Numbered from the stretch's first letter, positions 1 through 9,428 are shown. The stretch: 64,000 nt of DNA from Lentibacillus jeotgali (GCF_000224785.1 NZ_AGAV01000005.1:1-64000), one strand, 5' to 3'. Numbers and translations: made by a program. Notes: generated from the letters alone by a model not told the origin.

Positions 1-15
1 TGACAATGGGGTCCA
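1..15. mobile_element. Terminus of a neighbouring IS3-family copy
   Basis: These 15 bases are the exact reverse complement of the left terminus of the complete IS3-type element at 6516-6530. They therefore mark the outer edge of a second copy, in opposite orientation, that lies mostly left of the window. The next five bases (16-20, CCTTA) also match the complement of the bases flanking the other copy (6511-6515), so either the terminus is longer than I draw it or the flanks were duplicated. Confidence 0.7.
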
Positions 16-64
16 CCTTATAATTTCATCATATTACAATCGACTGTTTATGGAATTATGAGTA

Positions 65-226
65 TTACTTGGCAAACAAGTTACGTCCACAAATTATTTC
101 ATCAGTTGAAGCCAAAGTTGCCTCATAGATCATTTTGTTACGCTTATTCATCAAGGACTTCCCCAATAACATCGGTTGAATACTCTAATTGTAACCCAAG
201 GCTTCACTAATCGCTAAATCACTATC
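65..226 (-). pseudogene. Decayed coding remnant, unidentified
   Basis: The 350 bases between the IS end and cidR hold no intact gene. On the minus strand one frame reads about 50 residues, including SIQPMLLGKSLMNKRNK and ending ICGRNLFAK before a stop, interrupted by one in-frame stop. The composition looks protein-like (a GntR/UTRA-type effector domain is one possibility), but I do not recognise the family. It is probably debris left when the insertion sequences rearranged this region. Confidence 0.2.
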
Positions 227-368
227 GTATCACCAGAGTGTAAAATTGGAAGTCTCCTAGCGCCACTAATTTAGATGACCTAAATTATAGGGATTTACCA
301 TGCCATTCATAACCTGTTTACTTTATGATAATATCTTCATTAAGCATCTGAAACACAGGAGGAATAAT

Positions 369-1253
369 ATGGATATACAACACATGGTCTATTTTGTTGA
401 AGTTGTAAAACAAGGAAGTATGACTAAAGCATCGGAAAAACTATTTATCGCCCAACCTACTATCAGTAAAACGATTAAAAACTTAGAGGATGAATTGCAA
501 TTAATTTTATTTGATCGAAGCAAAAAAAGTTTAAAACTAACAGATGCAGGTAAAATCTTTTTTGAACAATGTAATGAAATTGTAAATTTATACAAAGACT
601 TACCAGTTGTGATGGATAATTTACTTGGGGTTAAAACTGGACATCTCAAAATTGGTCTTTCTCCAATTATGAATGTTAAGAAACTCATAAAAATTTTAGC
701 CGATTTTCATAATTGCTATCCCAATATCACTTATGAGCTTATCGAAAATGGTGGAAAAACAATAGAGCAAAGTATTCAAATTGATGAACTCGATGTTGGA
801 ATTACTGCTTTACCTGTTGATGATCGTCTTTTTCAATCCTTTCCATTTTACGAAGAAGAATTAAAACTTGTTGTAAATAAAAATCACCCTTTAGCAGATA
901 AAGAAAAAGTGTCTTTAATACAACTAGAAAATGAAGGCTTTATATTATTTAACGAAAATTTTTATCTGAACGACATAATAACTGACTCTTGTAAACGCGC
1001 GGGCTTTATACCTCATATTGTTTCGAAAATTTCTCAGTGGAATTCTATTGAACAAATGATTATTGCACAAATTGGTATTGGTATCCTTCCTAAAAGTATT
1101 ATTGAAATGCTAAGTGACGATGTTCGAAGCGTTAGTATCGAGTCGCCATCTATTGTATGGCAACTTGGTGTGATATGGAAAAACAATAAATACATGAATT
1201 TTGTCACTAAAGAATGGCTTCACTTTATGCAAAAACAGCTGGATTCAAAATAG
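369..1253 (+). CDS. cidR: LysR-family regulator CidR
   Basis: LysR-type transcriptional regulator of about 294 residues. The N-terminal winged helix (residues 1-60) carries the family pattern KASEKLFIAQPTISKTIKNLE, followed by a periplasmic-binding-like effector domain to the end. I chose the ATG at 369 because AGGAGG lies 7-8 bases upstream; an upstream in-frame ATG at 300 has no binding site. The gene reads the same way as cidA, cidB and cidC, which start 155 bases downstream. In Staphylococcus and Bacillus, CidR responds to acetate or pyruvate overflow and activates cidABC, and the context fits that role. The assignment as CidR rather than another LysR protein rests on the neighbours. Confidence 0.8.
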   Translation: MDIQHMVYFVEVVKQGSMTKASEKLFIAQPTISKTIKNLEDELQLILFDRSKKSLKLTDAGKIFFEQCNEIVNLYKDLPVVMDNLLGVKTGHLKIGLSPIMNVKKLIKILADFHNCYPNITYELIENGGKTIEQSIQIDELDVGITALPVDDRLFQSFPFYEEELKLVVNKNHPLADKEKVSLIQLENEGFILFNENFYLNDIITDSCKRAGFIPHIVSKISQWNSIEQMIIAQIGIGILPKSIIEMLSDDVRSVSIESPSIVWQLGVIWKNNKYMNFVTKEWLHFMQKQLDSK

Positions 1254-1305
1254 AAGATATCGCTTACATAGATAAACGTAATATCTATTATGACAAACCA
1301 CTATT

Positions 1306-1333
1306 TTTGTAATAACATGTTCCGTCTTATAAT
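1306..1333 (+). promoter_or_regulatory. Possible cidABC promoter
   Basis: TTTGTA at 1306-1311 and a perfect TATAAT at 1328-1333 are separated by 16 bases in the cidR-cidA gap. The -35 is weak, as expected for an activator-dependent LysR target. No clear T-N11-A box could be singled out. Confidence 0.35.
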
Positions 1334-1407
1334 GAGTATGTAAACAAAACGAGGGAGGAAGAATTAAGGATTTTTTAGAAGCAAAAGACAATAAGGAATG
1401 AAGCCGA

Positions 1408-1794
1408 ATGTTATTTAAGTTTTTTAGAATTCTGTCACAGATTTCCATAATATTTTTAATCACCGCGTTAGGTAATAAGATACAAAGTGTGTTACACATA
1501 CCAATTGCCGGAAGTATTGTAGGGTTAGCGACTTTCTTTTTATTACTTCAATTCAAAGTGATACCTGAAAGATGGGTTCAAGAAGGGGCTAATATATTAT
1601 TAGGTACAATGGTTCTCTTTTTCATTCCCTCTATAGTTGGAGGTATGAACATCATTGAACAAATCAACCTTAATTACTTAATATTTATCGCTTTAATCAT
1701 ATTAGGTACATGTATTGTTGCGTTAGCATCTGGTTATTTGGCCGAAAAAATGGTGCAAAAATGGACACCTAACGAAAAGCATGATTCACCATGA
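1408..1794 (+). CDS. cidA: Holin-like protein CidA
   Basis: A 128-residue integral membrane protein of the CidA/LrgA family (PF03788) with four predicted hydrophobic segments and the conserved stretch [11 protein letters not shown] near residues 30-40. CidA forms oligomers in the membrane. It was first described as a holin-like modulator of murein hydrolase activity and later linked to pyruvate overflow metabolism. Its 3' end overlaps cidB by four bases, so the two are translationally coupled. Length is close to the usual 130 residues. LrgA is the alternative name; I prefer CidA because a pyruvate oxidase gene follows. Confidence 0.85.
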   Translation: MLFKFFRILSQISIIFLITALGNKIQSVLHIPIAGSIVGLATFFLLLQFKVIPERWVQEGANILLGTMVLFFIPSIVGGMNIIEQINLNYLIFIALIILGTCIVALASGYLAEKMVQKWTPNEKHDSP

Positions 1795-2474
1795 TTTTAA
1801 CGGGCTTTATGATGGTTATTTTAACAATATGTATGTATGTCATTGCACGCTATATCCAGAACAAATTCAACTATTCCATACTGAACCCGGCACTGATTGC
1901 ATCACTGGCAATCATCTTCATTTTAATTATATGCGGCCTTGATTATAAAGATTATATGATTGGCGGCCAATGGATTTCCAAATTTTTAGACTGTACCGTT
2001 GTATGTCTAGCTTACCCATTATATAAATATCGACATATGATAATGCGTAATCTTAAAGTCATAATGACCAGTGTGGTATTTGGTATTTTACTTAATTTTA
2101 TCATTATCTATTTCGTTATGAATTTATTTGGATTTTCAAAACAAATGATTGTTACATTGCTGCCGCGTTCCATTACGACAGCAGTTGGAATTCAAGTATC
2201 CCACCAAATGGGAGGATTAGAAACACTTAGCATTATCTTTATTATAGCAACCGGATTAATAGGGAGCATATTAGGTTCTTCTTTAATAAAGATAGGTAAC
2301 TTCCAAAGCTCAATTGCCAAAGGATTAACTTATGGTAATGCATCCCACGCCTTTGGTACCGCAAAAGCACTTGAACTGGATTTAGAGTCTGGTGCTTTTA
2401 GTTCAATTGGTATGATACTCACTGCCGTTTTAAGCTCAATATTTTTGCCTTTTATCATCACATTATTCTATTAA
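1791..2474 (+). CDS. cidB: LrgB/CidB family membrane protein
   Basis: A 227-residue protein of the LrgB/CidB family (PF04172) with six or more hydrophobic helices. The characteristic block around [15 protein letters not shown] and the C-terminal [14 protein letters not shown] are both present. It starts inside the last codons of cidA (4-base overlap). The pair is thought to act together, either as antiholin/holin-type modulators or as a pyruvate or short-chain acid conduit. The gap of 112 bases before cidC contains no terminator, so cidA, cidB and cidC are probably cotranscribed. Confidence 0.85.
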   Translation: MILTGFMMVILTICMYVIARYIQNKFNYSILNPALIASLAIIFILIICGLDYKDYMIGGQWISKFLDCTVVCLAYPLYKYRHMIMRNLKVIMTSVVFGILLNFIIIYFVMNLFGFSKQMIVTLLPRSITTAVGIQVSHQMGGLETLSIIFIIATGLIGSILGSSLIKIGNFQSSIAKGLTYGNASHAFGTAKALELDLESGAFSSIGMILTAVLSSIFLPFIITLFY

Positions 2475-2586
2475 TTCCTTGTTGAAGTAATTTTAAATAA
2501 CGGTAGTGCACGTTAATCCCTTGATGCATAATTGAATACGCAAATTGGCACACTAAATCAAGAAAAATAAAGGAGTAAATGTATGT

Positions 2587-4329
2587 ATGCCTAAAAAAAT
2601 CAAAGCAAATCACGCATTAATCTCAGCCTTGAAAGCATGGGATATTGATCATGTATACGGAATTCCAGGAGATTCCATTGATGCGGTCGTTGATGGATTA
2701 AAAGTTGTAGAAGATGAAATTGATTTTTATCATGTTAGACATGAAGAAGTAGCAAGTCTGGCCGCCTCCAGTTTCACAAAACTGACTGGTAAAATCGGTG
2801 TGGCATTAAGTATCGGGGGCCCTGGAGCTATCCACTTAATAAATGGAATGTATGATGCAAAACTGGACAACATCCCTCAATTAATATTAGCTGGTCAATC
2901 TGACAGTGATGTTCTCGGTACAAAAGCATTTCAAGAAACAAATCTTACGGAATTGTTCAAAGATGTTGCTGTCTATAATAAACAGATTAAGGAACCGGAA
3001 ACTATCTTTGAAACAGTAAATGAAGCAATTCGTACTGCATATGCCAAAAAGGGTGTAGCTGTGCTTGTATTACCAAATGATTTATTAACTCAAAAAATTG
3101 ACGACCATACAGATAAAAAAATAGATAAGGAGCCACCTGCACCAAAGAAACCATCAGTTGAGTCTATTCAAGATGCAGCAAAACTGATTGAAAATAGTAA
3201 AAAACCTGTTATGTTAATTGGTTTAGGTACCAAACATGCAAAAAAAGAATTACGCATATTTATTGAAAAAGCAAAAATCCCATCGATTATTACCTTGCCT
3301 TCGAAGGGAATTTTACCGGATGATCATCCTTATAATCTAGGAAACCTTGGTAAGATAGGCACAAAACCTTCCTATCAAGCCATGCAAGATGCTGACTTGC
3401 TCATTCTTGCAGGAACCAATTATCCGTACGTCTATTATCTACCTGAGAAGGATATTAACTGTATTCAAATTGATAACGACCCTGATCTTATTGGTCACCG
3501 TTTCAATGTTGACGTCGGTGTCATTGGTGATAGTAAATTAGCATTAACTGCTTTAAATGAAACGATCAAACCAATTGAGGAACGCCCATTTTTACAAGAA
3601 ATGCTAAAAAATAAAGAAAAATGGGATGGATGGATGAAAAAAGACAGGGAAAGTAACGATAGTCCCATTCGTCCAGAACGGTTAATGGACGCGATTAATA
3701 AAACAACTAATGATAAAACAATATTCTCTATAGATGTAGGAACCTCAACAGTATGGTCGACACGTTATTTAAACATTGGAGTGGATAATAAATTCTTTTT
3801 ATCCAGTTGGTTAGGAACCATGGGATGTGCATTACCTGGGGCTATCGCTGGGAAAATTGCTTATCCCAATCGTCAAGTTGTCGGAATCACTGGTGATGGT
3901 GCCTTTGAAATGGTCATGCAAGATTTCGCAACAGCTGTACAATATCAATTGCCTATAACCATATTCGTATTAAATAATCAACAGTTATCTTTTATTAAAT
4001 ATGAACAGCAAGCCGCCGGAGAATTAGAATATGGGATTGACTTTAGTGATATAGATCTCGCCAAATTCGCTGAGAGCTGTGGTGGTATAGGATATACATT
4101 AAAAGATCCTAAAGATATTGATACAGTCGTCCAAACTGCAATGCAACAAACGAAACCAACCGTCGTTAATGTATACGTTGATCCAAATGCTGCGCCATTA
4201 CCAGGTAAAATCGTACCTGAAGAAGCGAAGAACTATGCTAAATGGGCTTATCGTTCGGTAACAGAGGATAAGAAATTAGACTTTGACGAAATACCCCCAA
4301 TATCTACAGCGATTAAACGTTTCTTATAA
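2587..4329 (+). CDS. cidC: Pyruvate oxidase CidC
   Basis: Thiamine-diphosphate and FAD-dependent pyruvate oxidase, 580 residues, which converts pyruvate to acetate and CO2 and passes electrons to menaquinone at the membrane. The N-terminal TPP-binding domain has the pyrimidine-site glutamate region (VRHEEVASLAA). The central domain (about 185-320) binds FAD. The C-terminal PP domain shows GDG...NN in ITGDGAFEMVMQD and LNNQQLSF. Three overlapping ATGs lie near the start, but only 2587 is in frame, with AAGGAG 12 bases upstream. Its place after cidAB matches the staphylococcal cid operon. An acetolactate-synthase-like paralogue is the main alternative, made unlikely by the context. Confidence 0.88.
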   Translation: MPKKIKANHALISALKAWDIDHVYGIPGDSIDAVVDGLKVVEDEIDFYHVRHEEVASLAASSFTKLTGKIGVALSIGGPGAIHLINGMYDAKLDNIPQLILAGQSDSDVLGTKAFQETNLTELFKDVAVYNKQIKEPETIFETVNEAIRTAYAKKGVAVLVLPNDLLTQKIDDHTDKKIDKEPPAPKKPSVESIQDAAKLIENSKKPVMLIGLGTKHAKKELRIFIEKAKIPSIITLPSKGILPDDHPYNLGNLGKIGTKPSYQAMQDADLLILAGTNYPYVYYLPEKDINCIQIDNDPDLIGHRFNVDVGVIGDSKLALTALNETIKPIEERPFLQEMLKNKEKWDGWMKKDRESNDSPIRPERLMDAINKTTNDKTIFSIDVGTSTVWSTRYLNIGVDNKFFLSSWLGTMGCALPGAIAGKIAYPNRQVVGITGDGAFEMVMQDFATAVQYQLPITIFVLNNQQLSFIKYEQQAAGELEYGIDFSDIDLAKFAESCGGIGYTLKDPKDIDTVVQTAMQQTKPTVVNVYVDPNAAPLPGKIVPEEAKNYAKWAYRSVTEDKKLDFDEIPPISTAIKRFL

Positions 4330-4427
4330 TAATAAAAAGCTAGTATCATTAAGATGGTATGTAATATTCTAATGCATTAAATGGCAGACTATATTTATCA
4401 GTTAATCATATAAGAAGGATGAGAACA

Positions 4428-5930
4428 ATGAACAACAGACAAAATACAACAGAAGTAATCCTAGTTGGTGCTGGAATCATGAGTGCAACTTTGGGAACAC
4501 TTCTGAAAAAATTAGAACCGGACTGGCATATTACAATGTTTGAGAAGCTCGACAAGGCAGGAAAAGAAAGTTCCAATGAATGGAATAATGCGGGTACAGG
4601 ACACGCAGCCCTATGTGAACTGAACTATACGACCGAAAAACAGGATGGATCTATGGATATAAGCAAGGCGGTCGAAATTAATGAACAATTCCAGGTTTCA
4701 AAGCAATTTTGGTCTCATCTGGTGGATGGAAATGTAATTCGTAATCCACAGGAGTTTATTCAGCCATTGCCCCATATGAGTTTTGTCCATGGGGAAGATA
4801 ATGTAAAACTTTTAGAGAAACGATTTGAAGCACTTTCCAACCATCCATTGTTTCAAGAGATGGAGTTTTCTGACGACCCAGAAAGAATAAAAGAATGGAT
4901 TCCTTTGATAATGGAAGGCCGTGCACCAGAAGAGTATATAGCAGCAACAAAAGTCGCTTCTGGAACAGATGTTAATTTTGGAGCACTGACACGCAAATTG
5001 TTCGACAACTTAGAGAATCAAAATAATGTGGATATCCATTATAATCATTCAGTAGATGATATCAAACGTATGGAAAACGGGTCATGGGAAGTGAAAGTGC
5101 ACAATTTCGAAGACGATATGCTTGAATACCATACTGCGAATTTCGTTTTTATCGGCGCTGGTGGAGGTGCCTTACCTTTACTGCAAAAAACGGAGATTCC
5201 CGAAAGCAAGCATATCGGCGGATTCCCGATAAGTGGTGAATTCTTGGTTTGTAGCAATCCGGAGGTTGTAGATCAACATCATGTAAAAGTATACGGCAAA
5301 GAACCTGTGGGCACTCCGCCTATGACTGTGCCGCATATTGATCGACGATACATCCAAGGCAAAAAAACATTACTATTCGGACCGTTTGCTGGTTTTTCGC
5401 CTAAATTTCTAAAGACCGGCTCATATATGGATTTATTGGGCTCTATTAAACCAAATAATGTCATCACCATGCTGGCAGCAGGCGCTAAGAATATTCCATT
5501 GACCAAATATCTCGTCCAACAGCTGATGTTGTCAAAAGAACAACGTATTGAAGCGTTGCGAGATTTTGTTCCGAATGCTAAAAGTGAAGACTGGGATCTC
5601 GTGGTAGCTGGACAACGCGTACAGGTGATTAAGGATACGGAGGCTGATGGCAAAGGTACAGTTCAATTTGGTACGGAAGTGATCCATTCAAAAGACGGTT
5701 CAATGGCTGCATTGTTGGGCGCTTCGCCAGGTGCATCGACTTCCGTTTCGATTATGTTGGATGCCATCAAAAAATGTTTCCCACAATATTTAAAAGAGTG
5801 GGAGCCGAAAATTAAAGAAATGATTCCTTCTTACGGTGAGTCACTGGCGGAGAATCCAGAACTACTTCATGCGGTTTATGCTTCAAGCTCACTAACACTT
5901 GGTTTAGTGGATAAGAAGAATGAAAAGTAA
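4428..5930 (+). CDS. mqo: Malate:quinone oxidoreductase
   Basis: FAD-dependent malate:quinone oxidoreductase of 500 residues, a peripheral membrane enzyme that oxidises malate to oxaloacetate and reduces menaquinone. It opens with the dinucleotide-binding motif [14 protein letters not shown] and the Mqo-typical [19 protein letters not shown], and has [12 protein letters not shown] near the C-terminus. I chose the ATG at 4428 because AGAAGGATG sits just upstream; the ATG at 4419 overlaps that site. It follows cidC by about 100 bases with no terminator and is closed by the hairpin at 5961. Two quinone-reducing overflow enzymes side by side suggest one regulated unit feeding the respiratory chain. 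Confidence 0.92.
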   Translation: MNNRQNTTEVILVGAGIMSATLGTLLKKLEPDWHITMFEKLDKAGKESSNEWNNAGTGHAALCELNYTTEKQDGSMDISKAVEINEQFQVSKQFWSHLVDGNVIRNPQEFIQPLPHMSFVHGEDNVKLLEKRFEALSNHPLFQEMEFSDDPERIKEWIPLIMEGRAPEEYIAATKVASGTDVNFGALTRKLFDNLENQNNVDIHYNHSVDDIKRMENGSWEVKVHNFEDDMLEYHTANFVFIGAGGGALPLLQKTEIPESKHIGGFPISGEFLVCSNPEVVDQHHVKVYGKEPVGTPPMTVPHIDRRYIQGKKTLLFGPFAGFSPKFLKTGSYMDLLGSIKPNNVITMLAAGAKNIPLTKYLVQQLMLSKEQRIEALRDFVPNAKSEDWDLVVAGQRVQVIKDTEADGKGTVQFGTEVIHSKDGSMAALLGASPGASTSVSIMLDAIKKCFPQYLKEWEPKIKEMIPSYGESLAENPELLHAVYASSSLTLGLVDKKNEK

Positions 5931-5960
5931 CCACTGTATAATTGAAAAACTTGTATGTAA

Positions 5961-6008
5961 AAGAAAGCACAATTTGCCTTTTTGACAGATTTATGCTTTC
6001 TTACTTTT
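5961..6008 (+). terminator. Terminator after mqo
   Basis: A nine-base perfect inverted repeat (AAGAAAGCA at 5961-5969 and TGCTTTCTT at 5994-6002) encloses a 24-base loop and is followed by a short T-rich run. It lies 30 bases after the mqo stop. Confidence 0.6.
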
Positions 6009-6225
6009 TCTGCTGGGAAAGTCCTGTTATTTCCCTGGATTCCTTTACTGTGCCAACGTAGCTTAGTTTATATGCACCTTTCATTCTAATTATGCGAGCA
6101 TTTACCATTGTTCCTTAACTAGCTGAAAGAATCTATTCCACGAACTGGTTCGGATTTGGAACTGCCACACTACTACTTTGCCAACTTAATTATATCAGAT
6201 ATTTCATAAACCATCTGACCTCACT

Positions 6226-6515
6226 TTATTTATCAAACTTCGTTCCTTTTAATAAATCTGCAAATGGGTTATTAATTGGTTCAGCTTCTTTATCTTTTTG
6301 CTCTGTTTCAACAGATGCAACAACACCTTGCTCATGCCCTTGAATATTGTGTTTATCCAATATTTCTTGCACCGTTTCTTTTGAATCATCTTTGACGTTC
6401 GCTTTGCCTTTATAACTTCCCTTTTCGGATGAAAATGTCGCTTCAACCTCATAAAAAGGTTTAGAAACAAAGTTTTCAATCTCTTTTTGACGCTGATAAA
6501 TTAGGTAAACTAAGG
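6226..6515 (-). pseudogene. topB: DNA topoisomerase III (TopB) fragment
   Basis: About 95 codons on the minus strand match the interior of type IA topoisomerase III: RQKEIENFVSKPFYEVEATF, then YKGKANV, then a helix ending VVASVETEQKDKEAEP, which in intact proteins leads into PLLYDLTSLQ. Here the 5' side is cut exactly at the IS end (6516), and the first 20 residues of the open frame come from IS sequence. The 3' side switches after EAEP to an unrelated tail ending KGTKFDK. It is therefore truncated on both sides and non-functional. TopB copies of this kind are common on plasmids and integrative elements, so this fragment suggests the region was built from mobile DNA. Confidence 0.7.
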
Positions 6516-6621
6516 TGGACCCCATTGTCAAGACACATATTTTATAAAAATAAGGTGGGGGGTGAGTTATCATTGTTTTCCCTTTCCCATCTTACTAACT
6601 AGCTCTTTCTTGTGTCAGGTT

Positions 6622-6649
6622 CTGTCAAGGGCGTATTTTCCCTTGACAG
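6622..6649. repeat. Palindrome inside the IS, after orfB
   Basis: A perfect ten-base inverted repeat (CTGTCAAGGG and its complement) surrounds an eight-base spacer between the orfB stop and the left IS end. The core CAGGTTCTG also occurs twice as a direct repeat around it. It has no U-tract, so it is not a textbook terminator. It may block read-through into the element. Confidence 0.5.
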
Positions 6650-6701
6650 GTTCTGGCACAGGAAAGATAATTGCCCAAGATGGAAAGGATAACGGTACGG
6701 G

Positions 6702-7514
6702 CTACCCGAAATAAATAGATGCCGGTGTTTGATAATCTAATGATTGATGAGGCCGTTCATGATTATAAAGGTTCATATAATCCCTTATATTGCTTCTTGC
6801 CGCTCTTGGTGACCCATAGTCCTTTAAATAGACTTCTTCGTACTTAAGGCTTCTCCAAAAGCGTTCAATCATGATATTATCCAATGCCCGCCCCCTTGAG
6901 TCCATACTAATTTGTACGGATGGATGCTCTTTTAAAAGATTAATGTATTTTGGGCTGGTAAAATGACTGCCTTGATCACTGTTAAATATTTCAGGTGTAC
7001 CGTGCGTGAATGCGTGTTGTACGGCATCCAGGACAAAGTCAATTGCCAACGTCTGATCCAGTTCCCAACTGATAATGTAACGGGAATACCAGTCGATAAT
7101 GGCCGTTAGATACATCCAGCTATTATGCAAGCGAATGTATGTAATATCAATGCTCCAAACCTGGTTGGGCCGAGTAATATTCACTCCTTTCAGCAGATAT
7201 GGATAAATACGGTGCTGTAGATTGCGTTTACTCAAATTAGGACCCGGATAAATGGCTTGTATACCCATTTCACGCATGTGACGCCGCACTCTTTTACGGT
7301 TGATATTCACTCCTTTTTTCTTTAGTATTTCAGCAATCCTGCGTGAACCAAAATACGGATATTTGGTATAAATCTCATCAATCCAATGTTTCATGGCAAC
7401 CTCTTCCGGTGACGGTTGAACAGGCTTATAGTAAAGGCTTGAACGATTGATTCCGAGTAGTTTAGCCTGCTGGGAGATAGGCAGTTCCGGATCTACCCAG
7501 TCCACCATCTCCAT
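6702..7514 (-). CDS. IS3-family transposase OrfB (DDE integrase)
   Basis: A 270-residue integrase-like catalytic subunit. The N-terminal HTH_21 region (GINRSSLYYKP, then YGSRRIAEILKKKG) is followed by the rve core, with the DDE triad visible as D in WSIDITYI, D in FNSDQGSHFTS, and E in NIMIERFWRSLKYEEVY. It lies downstream of orfA on the same strand. Its codon phase is +1 relative to orfA (equivalent to -2), not the -1 usual in this family; see orfA. The full conserved length suggests the protein itself is intact. Confidence 0.88.
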   Translation of the reverse strand: MEMVDWVDPELPISQQAKLLGINRSSLYYKPVQPSPEEVAMKHWIDEIYTKYPYFGSRRIAEILKKKGVNINRKRVRRHMREMGIQAIYPGPNLSKRNLQHRIYPYLLKGVNITRPNQVWSIDITYIRLHNSWMYLTAIIDWYSRYIISWELDQTLAIDFVLDAVQHAFTHGTPEIFNSDQGSHFTSPKYINLLKEHPSVQISMDSRGRALDNIMIERFWRSLKYEEVYLKDYGSPRAARSNIRDYMNLYNHERPHQSLDYQTPASIYFG

Positions 7515-7524
7515 CCGTTCCCGT

Positions 7525-7821
7525 CTAGTCGTGGTATATGCCAGATTTTTTTTTGATCCACGACAATTGCGTGGTTAACTTTCCGACTTCTGCATAGAGA
7601 TTTTCAAGCTTTTCTTCATAGTCGGCTTTCATTTTTTCCTGGTCCTCATTCTGCTTGTTAAAGAGCTTCGGCATTTCTTGCAGGAATTGTGTTTTCCACT
7701 TATGAAGTTGGTTCACATGGATTCCGTTTTCCGAAGCAATTTGGCTCATTGGTTTTTCTTCCTTCAAGATTTCCAACACGATTTGTGATTTGAATTCTGG
7801 TGTATATCTTTTGCGTTTCAT
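7525..7821 (-). CDS. IS3-family transposase OrfA
   Basis: A 98-residue DNA-binding subunit with an HTH_Tnp_1 domain (KRYTPEFKSQIVLEILKEEKPMSQIASENGIHVNQLHKWK), followed by a leucine/glutamate-rich coiled coil (about residues 55-85) and the tail SWIKKKSGIYHD. The KKK codons form a run of nine A residues, the likely recoding site for an OrfAB fusion. With nine A's orfB is in the +1 phase. A transcript with eight A's would fuse orfA and orfB in one frame, and one with ten would place orfB at -1. Either slippage makes the fusion here or this copy has lost it. Confidence 0.85.
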   Translation of the reverse strand: MKRKRYTPEFKSQIVLEILKEEKPMSQIASENGIHVNQLHKWKTQFLQEMPKLFNKQNEDQEKMKADYEEKLENLYAEVGKLTTQLSWIKKKSGIYHD

Positions 7822-7874
7822 ATACCTACCTTAACATCTCCTTTTTTCGTGTCTAAAATCTTGGGTCCATTATA

Positions 7875-9422
7875 ATGAATTTCTTAATTGAGGGCGATAA
7901 CCTAGCTTCTTTAGAAATATTAAAAAAAACTCATCGTGAAAAAATAGACTTAATTTATATAGATCCACCATACAATACAGGTAATAAGGATTTTACTTAT
8001 GATGATGATATAGTTGATAAAGATGATGGTTTTAAGCATAGTAAATGGATCTCATTTATGGAAAGACGACTAAAAATAGCTAATAACTTAATTTCGAAAG
8101 ATGGCGTAATGGTTATAAGTATTGGATATCAAGAGGTACATAATTTAGTACTTTTGTGTGAAGAAGTTTTTAGAGATAAACAAGTAGTAAGTGTAACTGT
8201 TCAGACTTCTGGTGGGAAACCTTCAGGAGGGTTTAATTATCTTCAAGAGTATCTGATTTTTGTCACTCCAGTAGATTTTGAACCAAATCCCGTTAAATTT
8301 GCAGGAGGAAATGATAGGAGCCCTTTTGAAGGATTAACATTAAGCACTTTTGATAAAACCCAACGACCAAATCAAACATATCCCATATTTATAGATGAAC
8401 AAACACATAACATAGTAGGAACCGGCCTTTCTCTTGCAGAAAGAGTGAAAAATGGTAGTTTTACTGAGGAATTAAAAGATTTTTCCTTCGATTACAGTGA
8501 AGCTCCTCCTGGAACAGTAGCTTTATGGCCGGTCAGTAGTAAAGGTGCGGAATGTGTATGGAGGCTAATTTCTGATCGCCTAATGGAAGATTGGCAAAAA
8601 GGATATATTAAAGTTAGTAAAAATAGAGTAAAAAAACATCCTAATAAATTCAGTGTTCAATATTTACCCGATGGTGTAATTAACAAAATTGAGAACGGTT
8701 CATTAGAAGTTATAGGAACTGAAAAAGAGGCACCTACATTGATATTCGGAGAAAATAAAACAGTTGGATCTGGTATTCCTACAATATGGTTAGAAAAAGA
8801 CTTCTTTACTAACAGGGGAACAAATTACTTAAAAGAAATATTTGGAGACAAACGATTTACTTATCCAAAACCTCTAGAATTCATCATAGAAGTGTTAAGA
8901 GCAACCTCTAACCCAAACAGCACAATTTTAGATTTCTTTGCCGGCTCAGGTACTACTGGACAAGCAGTTATGGAATTAAATAAAACTGATGAAGGGGGAA
9001 GGAATTTTATTCTTTGTACAAATAACCAGAACAATATTTGTAAAGAGGTTACTTATGAAAGATTAAAGAAAGTGAATGAAATCAATAAATACAACATGAG
9101 TCTTAAATACTTTGAGGTAAATTTCCTCCCAGTCAGGAATAGGTTTTACTATGAATACGCGCATGAACTTCTTAATAGTATTCGCGAATTGGTAGAGTTA
9201 GAGAATGCTATAAATTTCAGTGATGATAAGGAAAATTCTATTATCTTAACAGATAAAGAATTAGATGAATTTATTAAGGAAAGTGAATTATTAAAATTAA
9301 CTAAAACAATTTACCTTGGAAATGATGTTTTACCAGATCGTGAGCAAGAAGATATCTTAAAGCAAAATGATGTTGCGGTAAACATAATTCCAGACTATTA
9401 TTATAAGGATAACTGGGGGTAA
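7875..9422 (+). CDS. mod: Type III modification methyltransferase (Mod), 5' end at IS
   Basis: N6-adenine or N4-cytosine methyltransferase of the beta class, 515 residues: catalytic motif DPPYNTGN at about 33-40 comes first, and the SAM-binding FFAGSGTTGQAV block lies near residue 355. Together with the Res gene six bases downstream it forms a type III restriction-modification system that methylates host DNA. The ATG is only five bases from the IS end, with no ribosome binding site before it, and the protein begins directly at the conserved FLIEGDNL block. Many Mod proteins have extra N-terminal residues, so the 5' end and promoter were probably removed by the IS. Expression may depend on an IS promoter or be lost. 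Confidence 0.8.
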   Translation: MNFLIEGDNLASLEILKKTHREKIDLIYIDPPYNTGNKDFTYDDDIVDKDDGFKHSKWISFMERRLKIANNLISKDGVMVISIGYQEVHNLVLLCEEVFRDKQVVSVTVQTSGGKPSGGFNYLQEYLIFVTPVDFEPNPVKFAGGNDRSPFEGLTLSTFDKTQRPNQTYPIFIDEQTHNIVGTGLSLAERVKNGSFTEELKDFSFDYSEAPPGTVALWPVSSKGAECVWRLISDRLMEDWQKGYIKVSKNRVKKHPNKFSVQYLPDGVINKIENGSLEVIGTEKEAPTLIFGENKTVGSGIPTIWLEKDFFTNRGTNYLKEIFGDKRFTYPKPLEFIIEVLRATSNPNSTILDFFAGSGTTGQAVMELNKTDEGGRNFILCTNNQNNICKEVTYERLKKVNEINKYNMSLKYFEVNFLPVRNRFYYEYAHELLNSIRELVELENAINFSDDKENSIILTDKELDEFIKESELLKLTKTIYLGNDVLPDREQEDILKQNDVAVNIIPDYYYKDNWG

Positions 9423-9428
9423 GAGAGA

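Larger units (their letters stand above)
6516..7869 (-). mobile_element. IS3-family insertion sequence, complete ends
   Basis: The element is 1354 bp, bounded by imperfect inverted repeats of about 21 bp. Read inward, both ends begin TGGACCC and end in AGACAC (6516-6536 and 7849-7869). It carries two transposase frames on the minus strand, orfA and orfB. No convincing target duplication flanks it (AGG on the left, TTA on the right), which fits IS-mediated deletion or recombination rather than a simple recent insertion. The left end is repeated in inverted orientation at the window start. Confidence 0.85.

Noticed and set aside
6001-6108. Minus-strand 35-codon frame (starting MVNARIIRMKGAYKLSY) overlapping the mqo terminator
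   Set aside because: It has no clear ribosome binding site, its stop lies inside the terminator stem, and I recognise no family.
6516-7869. CRISPR or other repeat array near the defence island
   Set aside because: No regularly spaced repeats were seen in 6000-16200; the only repeats are the IS ends, one palindrome in the IS, the GAGGAA run and the hairpins.
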